Below are positions 46,522-53,785 of a stretch of 64,000 nt of DNA, in pieces. A program made the position numbers and the translations under genes. The stretch is from Parashewanella spongiae (GTDB taxonomy: Bacteria; Pseudomonadota; Gammaproteobacteria; Enterobacterales; Shewanellaceae), in NCBI RefSeq assembly GCF_004358345.1, contig NZ_CP037952.1, positions 1,116,001 to 1,180,000 on the forward strand, read 5' to 3'. The notes beneath the pieces are model-generated. The model saw only the letters and a list, made by a program, of their open reading frames with translations. It did no database searches and was not told the DNA's origin. Each line of letters begins with the position of its first letter. Positions within the stretch are counted from its first letter, which is position 1.

Positions 46522-46555
46522 AGAAGGGATGGCATTTTGTCATCCCTTCTTCTTT
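46522..46555 (+). terminator. Terminator after the nuclease gene
   Basis: Stem AGAAGGGATG / CATCCCTTCT (46522-46531 and 46541-46550), 9-nt loop, then TCTTT. Confidence 0.75.
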
Positions 46556-46609
46556 ATCAGGTATAATACAAGTAGGATTAACAAAAACCTCAAAGGAATA
46601 ATAATAATT

Positions 46610-47065
46610 ATGAATGCGAATGACAGTATTTGGTTTCGCCAAGTGACCTTAGAAGATTGTAAAAGGCTGGATAAAGGATTACATGGTAAAGGTACTCTCA
46701 TGCAAACATTGGGGATCGAAATTACTGAAATTGGTGATGACTATTTAATCGGGACAATGCCAGCGGATCCATCAGTACATAACCCGATAGGGATTGTACA
46801 TGGCGGGGCTAATGTGGCGCTCGCCGAAACCGTTGCCAGCTATGCGGCGAATTTTGTTGTGGATTTTGAAAACTTTTACTGCGTGGGACAAGAGATTAAT
46901 GCCAATCATCTTAAAGCATCTCGCAATGGTGTATTAACCGCGATAGCAAGACCTATTCACCTCGGAAAACGCAGCTCAGTGTGGGAAATAAAGATCACTA
47001 ACAGTGCTCATGATCTTGTTTGTATTTCTCGGATGACAGCGGCTGTGGTTAAGCGTAATAGCTAA
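46610..47065 (+). CDS. Hotdog-fold acyl-CoA thioesterase (MenI/YdiI-like)
   Basis: A 151-aa hotdog thioesterase. The family motif NPIGIVHGGANVALAETVAS (about 60-79) holds the HGG and the catalytic Glu/Asp position, followed by VGQEINANHLKASRNG and SSVWEIKITN. It most resembles DHNA-CoA thioesterases of menaquinone synthesis and the entH group. The ATG at 46610 is preferred (AAGGA about 12 nt upstream); the frame extends to 46529 through the terminator of the previous gene. No menaquinone genes are adjacent. A family F element begins 11 nt after the stop. Confidence 0.85.
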   Translation: MNANDSIWFRQVTLEDCKRLDKGLHGKGTLMQTLGIEITEIGDDYLIGTMPADPSVHNPIGIVHGGANVALAETVASYAANFVVDFENFYCVGQEINANHLKASRNGVLTAIARPIHLGKRSSVWEIKITNSAHDLVCISRMTAAVVKRNS

Positions 47066-47076
47066 ATCATTATAAG

Positions 47077-47518
47077 GAAAGTTGCGGAAGAAAGTATACC
47101 GATGAGTTCTCGTCACTCCAGCGCAGGCAGGAAACTAAGTAACGACAGTTTTGTATGTCGGTAGTCTAGGGGCTGTTTATCTTTCGTGATTATTTTTGCA
47201 GCGATAAATTGGTCGTTTTATACAAGACAGAGCTTGTGCGGTTTGGTATTCCAAATAAGCAAGCGATAACGCAGTAGAAATGACCAATTTACGCAGTCTT
47301 AGATGCTTTTGAGCGTTCACTGTTCTGTGTTGTAACCCGTTTACTTAGATGACTAAGCTTCACTGCTTACGCCTTGAACAGATAAACGCTCAAATAGCAC
47401 AAAATTTAATCCTGAAAGATAAACAGCCCCTAGTGCCTTTGCTTTTTTCTATAAAAGTCACTGGATACCAGCCTTCGCTGGTATGACAAATATTGGTACT
47501 TTCTAAATCGCTAGATCC
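47077..47518. repeat. Family F element, copy 2, interrupted by family D
   Basis: F sequence runs 47077-47166 (GAAAGTTGCGGAAGAAAG onward) and 47433-47518 (to CTAGATCC). Between them a family D element sits in the CTAG of F. This F copy also has the hairpin module (core 47143-47160), which copies 1 and 4 of F lack. Confidence 0.85.
47167..47432. repeat. Family D element, copy 5, nested in family F
   Basis: 266 bp from TAGGGGCTGTTTATCTTTC to GAAAGATAAACAGCCCCTA. The uninterrupted F copy at 56126 reads AGTCTAGTGCC where this one reads AGTCTA-D-TAGTGCC, which directly shows a TA target duplication. This D copy lacks the hairpin module: its centre reads TTTGGTATTCCAAA. Confidence 0.9.
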
Positions 47519-47570
47519 CTAAACCAGCCTCTACAGAGAGCTCCGAGATCGTCATTTTATATTGAGTTAG

Positions 47571-48125
47571 CTATATCAGTAGCGTACTTATACCTATTAT
47601 GGTAAATAAACAGGCACAGCTAATTCTGATCCATTTCAGTGGTAATTTCTCGGCACTAAAATGACCAATAAAAACAACTGGAACGTTTGCCAATAACACC
47701 CCAATTGTAGTGCCTGTAATGACAGGCGCTAATTGTTGATATTTAGCGGCTAATAACACGGTGGCGACTTGAGTTTTGTCGCCCATTTCGGCGATAAAAA
47801 ACAGTAACAATGTCGCCAAAAAAGGCCCGTAGCGATACCATTTAGATTCTTCACTCTCAAGCTTATCGGGTATGAGTATCCATGCCGCAACCCCAAAGAA
47901 ACTTAACGCAATAATATACTTTACGTATAGAGGGTTAAACCACCCAGAGATCCATTCACCAACAATCGCAGCGAGAAAGTGATTCATAACGGTTGCCACA
48001 AGCATTCCTGAAATAATGGCGGTTCGATTACTGAATCTGGCTGCAAGTAACAGGGCGAGCAGCTGCGTTTTATCACCTATTTCAGCGATGGCAACGCTAA
48101 AGGCGGATATGAATAAAGCTTCCAT
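47571..48125 (-). CDS. TMEM165/GDT1 (UPF0016) family manganese/calcium transporter
   Basis: A 184-aa six-helix membrane protein with the two family motifs E-x-G-D-K-T: AEIGDKTQLLALLLAARF (about residues 14-31) and AEMGDKTQVATVLLAAKY (about 111-128). Bacterial members such as MneA export Mn2+. It is divergent from the AA10-like gene. No yybP-ykoY manganese riboswitch was recognised in the 277-bp spacer, but a 20-bp palindrome lies there. Confidence 0.9.
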   Translation of the reverse strand: MEALFISAFSVAIAEIGDKTQLLALLLAARFSNRTAIISGMLVATVMNHFLAAIVGEWISGWFNPLYVKYIIALSFFGVAAWILIPDKLESEESKWYRYGPFLATLLLFFIAEMGDKTQVATVLLAAKYQQLAPVITGTTIGVLLANVPVVFIGHFSAEKLPLKWIRISCACLFTIIGISTLLI

Positions 48126-48306
48126 TTGATGCTCATGGGGTTTAGGTGCGGATATTCTTCATCAAATCAATCTTATGGGCAAGAAAATAACGATTAAACG
48201 CTCTAACAATGTTAATAGGTTTAACTTGTTGTTTATCAGGAGATTAACTTTTTTATTTGTAGTGAGAATGATTAGTATTAATAATTATTAATGATATAGC
48301 GTCTTT

Positions 48307-48326
48307 TCTAAGGTGTTCACCTTAGA
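48307..48326. promoter_or_regulatory. Candidate operator palindrome between divergent genes
   Basis: TCTAAGGTG-TT-CACCTTAGA has perfect 9-bp arms with a 2-nt spacer. It lies 77 nt before the AA10-like start and 182 nt before the transporter start. The shape fits a dimeric repressor site; no named consensus was matched. Confidence 0.4.
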
Positions 48327-48402
48327 GCCAATACGGCATTTCAGCGGATAAACTTAACTTTAATGTTCATGATATTAATCCTCATTCACGAGGAGCAGGA
48401 GA

Positions 48403-49653
48403 ATGACTCTGATGAGTGACGCGCATTCAATATTATTCAGACGGATAGCTTGTTGGTTTTTCATGCTTGGTGCCGGATTATTTTTTTCTATAGATATGGC
48501 TCAAGCCCAAGGCTATGTAGTTCAACCCGAATCGAGATCTTACGCTTGTAAACTTAACCATAACGCATTTTGTGGTGAAGCAAAGTCACTGCCTGGAAAA
48601 ATCATAGGCCTAGGAGGATTCCCTGACAGTGAAAATGGACCAAAAGATGCGCACCTAGCCAGTGGTGGCAATATTTTATTTTCTGATTTAGATGAGCAAA
48701 GCCCAGACCGATGGTGTAAAAAAACTGAGGTAAATACGGGCAAACAAACCTTCAGATGGAAATTTGATCAACCAGAAGCTACGCAAGATTGGCGTTACTA
48801 CCTAACAAAAGCGAATTGGGATCTTTATAGCCCATTAACACGTGCAAGCTTTGAACTTAAGCCGTTTTGTAAATACAACGGTGGTATGACAGCTCCAACG
48901 GGTTTCGTTGAACATACCTGTAATATTCCGAAAAATAGAGTCGGCTATCAAGTCGTATTAGCTGTTTGGGATACTGCCGATACCCACAAAAGTTATTATC
49001 AAGCGATTGATTTAACTGTTATGGATCCGTCACTCGCGAAATCTGATAGGCGCCTAATAGGCGTGATTAATCCAGTTAAAAATTTAGATGTCGGTGATAA
49101 AGTGACTGCAAAACTTTATGATAAAGAAGACAACTTGATCCCTGAACAAGTCAGTATTGAGATTAATGATACAGAACAAGGCAACGCCAAAAGATGGTCA
49201 TATACTTTGGCGGATGCGATAAACCACAATTTAGCAGGGTTGCGTTCAGGCCAGCGTAATGCTCAGGGGATTGTTAGCCCAATGTACAGTTGTAACTCTG
49301 TTTATGCATCAAAACAAAGTGTTGTAAGTCGTATAGAAACTTTGGTGTCAAAGGTGAAAGAAAACGAAACCGCGAGCATATCAGGCTTAACCGATAATAT
49401 AACGCTTACTGATCAAGGCGCAGAGGTCAGCTTTGATGTTGAATCGGGTAATGGAGTCATGGTTACCGCAAAATTATTCAACCAGAATGATATGGCTTCA
49501 GGGTTTGCTGAAAAAACAGTATCCGAGGGCAATGACAATATTTCAATGCACATCCATGCTGCTACTGCAGGTGAATATCGCTTACAGGTGATGTTTAAAA
49601 TGACAGATGGATCGCTCATTCAACAACAACGAAAAATCACTGTGGTAAATTAA
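48403..49653 (+). CDS. GbpA/AA10-like chitin-binding protein with Gln at the expected N-terminal His
   Basis: A 416-aa secreted protein. The AA10 domain resembles Vibrio GbpA: GYVVQPESRSYACKLN, HNAFCGEAKSLPGK, GGFPDSENGPKDAHLASGG, DEQSPDRWCKK, WRYYLTKANWDLYSPLTRASFEL, VEHTCNIPKNRVGYQVVLAVWD. In active LPMOs the mature protein begins with His, the first ligand of the copper site. Here the predicted signal peptide ends AQA and is followed by QGYV, so His is replaced by Gln (codon CAA). The second His (VEHTC) is kept. Two further beta domains follow; no CBM5/12 is seen at the C-terminus. It may bind chitin or glycans without oxidising them. A GAGGAGCAGGAGA-type RBS precedes the ATG. Confidence 0.85.
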   Translation: MTLMSDAHSILFRRIACWFFMLGAGLFFSIDMAQAQGYVVQPESRSYACKLNHNAFCGEAKSLPGKIIGLGGFPDSENGPKDAHLASGGNILFSDLDEQSPDRWCKKTEVNTGKQTFRWKFDQPEATQDWRYYLTKANWDLYSPLTRASFELKPFCKYNGGMTAPTGFVEHTCNIPKNRVGYQVVLAVWDTADTHKSYYQAIDLTVMDPSLAKSDRRLIGVINPVKNLDVGDKVTAKLYDKEDNLIPEQVSIEINDTEQGNAKRWSYTLADAINHNLAGLRSGQRNAQGIVSPMYSCNSVYASKQSVVSRIETLVSKVKENETASISGLTDNITLTDQGAEVSFDVESGNGVMVTAKLFNQNDMASGFAEKTVSEGNDNISMHIHAATAGEYRLQVMFKMTDGSLIQQQRKITVVN

Positions 49654-49862
49654 TCTAAGGTATTCAGGGGAAGTTCATCATTAGACTTGCCGAGGTTAGT
49701 TAGTTTTGATAGGTTCGATAACAGCTTGCACGTTTGCAAGCTTTTTTATGCGTACCTTATGACGTTTTAAGCTGTGTTATCCCAACCGGATAAATTACAT
49801 CGGTTTGGTGAGCTTTCAGGGGATGCCAATGTAAAAAGTACCAATAATTAGGATAATTTTCA

Positions 49863-51071
49863 GTGAATTCAAAAATGCTTGGCTCAATTGCCATTGTATC
49901 AGGAACCGCGATTGGTGGTGGAATGCTTGCCTTACCACTAGCCACCGCTGGGTTGGGCACCTTACCAGCATTAGCAATGTTAGTCGTGATTTGGGTGATT
50001 TCAGCTTATACGGCGCTATTAATGTTAGAAATAAACCTAAAGTCTGGTGTGGGCGAAAATGTTCATGTCATTACAGGTAAATCATTAGGCAAAGTCGGGC
50101 AATTTCTACAAGGGGGATCATTTTTAAGTTTATTGTATGCGTTAACCATGGTGTATTTATTGGGTGGCTCGTCGCTGCTGAATGCTAAATATGAATTAAT
50201 AACGGGACATGAATTAGATTCAAAAACTGCCATTGGTTTGTTCACACTGATTTTTGGCGGTTTAATTGCAGTCGGTGTATCTTGGGTTGACAGAGCTTCC
50301 CGCTTACTTTTCCCAATAATGATAGTGTTGCTGATTGTACTGGTCATGTTTTTACTGCCAGAAGTCAGTTTATCGAGCATCGTTGGTGAAGGGATCCGCA
50401 GTGGTCTAGCAGAAGGCGGCTTTTCTGGTGTCTTTATGGCAGCGATTCCTGTTGTGTTTACCTCTTTTGGCTTCCATGTTTGTATCGCTACTTTAGTGGG
50501 CTACCTAGATGGCGACGCTAAGAGCTTACGAAAAGTCTTATTGATTGGCTCTACCTTGCCGCTAATTTGTTATGTCTTTTGGTTATTGGTGACCCTTGGC
50601 ACTGTTGGTGGTGACACTATCAGCGCATTTGGTGGTTCATTACCAGCGTTAGTAAAAGCTTTGCAAGATATTGCACAACTCTCATTCATCGACCAATGCA
50701 TCAGTTTCTTTGCTGACTTAGCATTAGTAACGTCATTTTTAGGCGTCACCATGAGCTTATTTGATTTCCTTGCAGAATTAACCCGAGCTAGGAATACCCT
50801 AACAGGCAGAGCAAAAACTTGGCTGCTGACTTTTATACCGCCATTATTGTGTGCCTTATTTTACCCTGACGGCTTTGTAAAAATATTGGGATATGCAGCT
50901 GTGCCGCTCGTTATGATGGTGATCTTTCTACCGATAGCGATGGCAATAGTTCAGCGGAAACAAAGTAAAGAAGGTTATCAAGTATCAGGTGGTACGCCAG
51001 CGCTAGCATTACTTGGGTTAGCTGGTTTTGGTATAATTGTTGCTCAGTTCATAGTAGCAAGTGCGAGCTAG
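49863..51071 (+). CDS. Tyrosine/tryptophan permease family (TyrP-like)
   Basis: A 402-aa aromatic amino acid permease with about 11 membrane helices. The start MLGSIAIVSGTAIGGGMLALPL is the family signature, and SFGFHVCIATLVGYLDGD and FLGVTMSLFDFLAEL are also conserved. The protein takes up tyrosine or tryptophan by proton symport. The GTG at 49863 has AGGA upstream at a long distance; an ATG at 49875 is also possible. A palindrome just downstream, probably its terminator, is split by a family F element. Confidence 0.9.
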   Translation: MNSKMLGSIAIVSGTAIGGGMLALPLATAGLGTLPALAMLVVIWVISAYTALLMLEINLKSGVGENVHVITGKSLGKVGQFLQGGSFLSLLYALTMVYLLGGSSLLNAKYELITGHELDSKTAIGLFTLIFGGLIAVGVSWVDRASRLLFPIMIVLLIVLVMFLLPEVSLSSIVGEGIRSGLAEGGFSGVFMAAIPVVFTSFGFHVCIATLVGYLDGDAKSLRKVLLIGSTLPLICYVFWLLVTLGTVGGDTISAFGGSLPALVKALQDIAQLSFIDQCISFFADLALVTSFLGVTMSLFDFLAELTRARNTLTGRAKTWLLTFIPPLLCALFYPDGFVKILGYAAVPLVMMVIFLPIAMAIVQRKQSKEGYQVSGGTPALALLGLAGFGIIVAQFIVASAS

Positions 51072-51097
51072 TAGTATTTTGATACTAGCGCTGTTAT

Positions 51098-51317
51098 TAC
51101 GAGAAAATAACACCTTAGGGATCTAGCGATTTAGAAAGTACCAATCTTTGTCATACCAGCGAAGGCTGGTATCCAGTGGTTTTTATAGAAAAAAGAAAAG
51201 GCACTAGACTCCCGACAAAAACTGTCTTTACTTCGTTTCCAGCCTACGCTGGAGTGATGAGAACTCATCGGTATACTTTCTTCTGCAACTTTCCTTAAAA
51301 GGTGTTATTTTCTCGTA
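51098..51317. terminator. Terminator-like palindrome after the permease, split by family F
   Basis: The left arm ACGAGAAAATAACACCTT (51099-51116) and the right arm AAGGTGTTATTTTCTCGT (51299-51316) are perfect inverted repeats. With the family F element and one CCTTA removed they would form a hairpin with a 2-nt loop, 27 nt after the permease stop. The insertion lies in the loop. Confidence 0.75.
51118..51292. repeat. Family F element, copy 3
   Basis: From GGGATCTAGCGATTTAG to CTGCAACTTT, flanked by a perfect 5-bp duplication CCTTA (51113-51117 and 51293-51297). It contains a diverged hairpin module (CCGACAAAAACTGTC, 51212-51226). Confidence 0.85.
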
Positions 51318-51845
51318 CTCATCGCTCTCTCTTCAACCAAATTTCATTTGATTTTTACAAATAGTCAATATCGCCCTCTTGTGAATTTAAAAAGCTGCAG
51401 CTGACATTACGCACACGGATAGTTATGTAACTAAGGTTGAATAAGAAATCACTTTTTATCTATGTTTTACTTAAAATTAACCGATATGAACATTTTCACA
51501 ACGCAAAAATGAGTAACCATTCATTAATTTTGGGTTTTTAATAGATGTGCTCAATGTCGGCTGCAGTTGATTAAGAGCGCTTATACCATTTGTACCAATT
51601 AACTATGTTATAGATTGAGCATTTGCTTTGCTAATGCTCCCTAATATCCATAGTTAATAAGTGTGAATGGTATTATTCGCTATCACCATTTTGTTTTCAC
51701 TTTTCCTAACTAGCTGCATTGAAGCCAACACTTTGCGTCCATTTATCAATTCTAATTGATTTTGTTACAAAAAAGGTAGAGCAAATCTCTATAATCTTTA
51801 CGTGTACTATAATTGAGCTATTACAATAGCTTAAGGTTACTTTTG
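51298..51845. other. Intergenic region upstream of the coiled-coil protein
   Basis: AT-rich. It contains a 92-bp imperfect palindrome at 51582-51673 and no convincing small gene. The promoter of the next gene must lie between about 51700 and 51840. Confidence 0.4.
51582..51673. repeat. Imperfect palindrome, possible solitary small inverted-repeat element
   Basis: Outer arms TATACCATT and AATGGTAT, inner arms AATTAACTATG and CATAGTTAAT, and a central GAGCATT-TGCTTTGCT-AATGCTC hairpin. No second copy was seen in this window. Confidence 0.5.
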
Positions 51846-53420
51846 ATGAGTATTTTATCTGCAGCACAACTTGAACAATTTATTACTGCTAGAGGGGCTG
51901 ATTGCATCAATCCTGACAGCTTATTTCCTGAGAGTTTTTTTGAAATAGATTTAGACGGAAATGGTATTTACCGTGTTGAATTTAAAAGAAGTAACCAAGA
52001 AATTGAAGTCTCGCCTATGTGCTCTTGCGCAAATACTGCTGTTGATCAGGAATCACAGGCTAAAGCGCTCAGCACATTATTTAAGAGTCAGTTACCAACG
52101 TGGTTTGCAAGTACAAAATCGACAGGCGGTAAAACTGGTAAATTAAAATTATACCTGCTACCGAATGAAAGGCATAGCGACAACGCAAATGCGGATAATT
52201 TGATAAAGGAATATGGTTTTGTTGCAGTTGATTGTCCATGTCTTAAAAAATATAGGCTATCGCTGCCTGTCGTTACAGCATTCAAGCGATTCATGGTAGG
52301 AGAACTTGAAGAGAATACAGTCGTTAAAGTGGCTGGCAATCATGGGTTTGATCCTGTAACACCATATCTGAATATCGCCAGACAGAAAAAAGCACATAAT
52401 AAAGAAAAACGAGAAAAAGATGAATTGGAACGTGTCGCACAAATCAAAGCCGCATTAAAGCGCAAAGCTCAACAGTTACAGCGTCAGTCCACGTCGCTCG
52501 AATTTGACTCAAATTTGCCTGTAAAACTGAAATCGGCACTAGAACGTCTTGTTATTGATGAAGTTGATGAAACCTTTGTAATGGAAATGGCTTTACGGAT
52601 GAACATTTCTGAGATCGCAATTGTTGCCGCATTAGAAACGGTAGAAAAGAAAAAAGCACATAATGAGAAGTGTGCACAAGAGAAACAAATTCTGCTTGAT
52701 AAGCAAATAGCCCAGCGTAAAGCAGACGAAGAATTAAAGGAGTTAGAAAAACAAAAAATGGCAAAATGGTTATTGGAAAAAAGAGCCAAAGAAGCCGAAG
52801 AAATAAAAAATAATCAGGAGTATGTAGAAAAGGCGCTCGCGCTTTTAGAAACCACAACGAAAGGTAGGGGGCACGCGTTATTAGTTGAGGCAGCAGGCCG
52901 CTTACAAAAAAACCAAATTACTATTGAAGCGTTTGAGTTTATGAGACAAAAATATTCTGAATCACAAAGTTTTCGAATATTTCCAATGGAAAATAATATT
53001 GAAGCTGAAACTGAAGTTGAAGCCGAAACTGAAACAGGGAATGAAACTGAAACTGAAACAGGAATTGAAACAGAAACAGAAGCCTTTACAGGAAAAGAAA
53101 CAGCTTCAGCCTCAGATGAAAAAAATTGGGAAGCATTAGCTCCTCAACTTAATATTAATGACTTGGAATTATCAGAGGAAGCACGCGGCGATAAAATACT
53201 TACTATGCTTATGGATATGGATATAAATCAGCATGTTGATGAATCGGCAAATATCAGTTTTGAAGAACAAGGCTACAAGCAAAGAGCGGCGGAATTTAAT
53301 GCTTTGACTAATGAGCACGAGGAACAACAGATAGAAAGCCTAGAATTATTTTCAAAAGAAGAATGGGCAAGTTTCAGTGAGAAAGTCACCCCATTAATGA
53401 AAGGTGAAGAGGCGCTTTAA
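51846..53420 (+). CDS. Unrecognised coiled-coil protein with Glu/Thr-rich repeat tract
   Basis: A 524-aa protein without a recognised family. The N-terminal 170 residues look globular (LEQFITARGADCINPDSLFPES, FEIDLDGNGIYRVEF). Residues about 190-330 form a charged coiled coil rich in Lys/Glu/Ala. A low-complexity tract of repeated ETETE-type units lies at about 385-420 (DNA GAAACTGAAAC-like repeats, 53000-53100) and an acidic C-terminus follows. The ATG at 51846 has AAGG 9 nt upstream; an in-frame ATG at 51813 does not. No signal peptide. The stop is 2 nt from the TA target of a family B element. Confidence 0.6.
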   Translation: MSILSAAQLEQFITARGADCINPDSLFPESFFEIDLDGNGIYRVEFKRSNQEIEVSPMCSCANTAVDQESQAKALSTLFKSQLPTWFASTKSTGGKTGKLKLYLLPNERHSDNANADNLIKEYGFVAVDCPCLKKYRLSLPVVTAFKRFMVGELEENTVVKVAGNHGFDPVTPYLNIARQKKAHNKEKREKDELERVAQIKAALKRKAQQLQRQSTSLEFDSNLPVKLKSALERLVIDEVDETFVMEMALRMNISEIAIVAALETVEKKKAHNEKCAQEKQILLDKQIAQRKADEELKELEKQKMAKWLLEKRAKEAEEIKNNQEYVEKALALLETTTKGRGHALLVEAAGRLQKNQITIEAFEFMRQKYSESQSFRIFPMENNIEAETEVEAETETGNETETETGIETETEAFTGKETASASDEKNWEALAPQLNINDLELSEEARGDKILTMLMDMDINQHVDESANISFEEQGYKQRAAEFNALTNEHEEQQIESLELFSKEEWASFSEKVTPLMKGEEAL

Positions 53421-53424
53421 TTTA

Positions 53425-53586
53425 AGTACCTGTCGATAAGTTCTTTGATAATTATTGTGTTCAGGTATAGTGCTATACAAGACGCAATGTAGGGCGCATA
53501 GCCGTAGCTATGTAACCGAAGTTGCAACACCGTAGAGTGCTGAAACTGGGCACTAGAAAATCTTAAGAAACTTATGGTCAGGTACT
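53425..53586. repeat. Family B small inverted-repeat element, copy 1
   Basis: 162 bp from AGTACCTGTCGATAAG to GTCAGGTACT, flanked by TA (53423-53424 and 53587-53588). A full-length inverted copy lies at 60627-60788. Internal palindromes CATAGCCGTAGCTATG and GCAACACCG are conserved. Confidence 0.88.
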
Positions 53587-53785
53587 TATGAATAGAAAAA
53601 TGAACGTAACTCATAGAGAACGCTCTCTGGATCTTAAGTGCTCTTTAGCTGATTTGGTATAAACATCTTCAAGTAAAAAATTATTTTTATGTTACATTTT
53701 TGTATTAAGTCAGGCTATGCGCCTGACTTTTTTTCATGTATTTTCGTAGCTGAAAAAACATTTAATAAAAAAGACGGACAACAAT

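Noticed and set aside
47571-48402. yybP-ykoY manganese riboswitch ahead of the TMEM165-type gene
   Set aside because: No conserved loop sequences were recognisable in the spacer.
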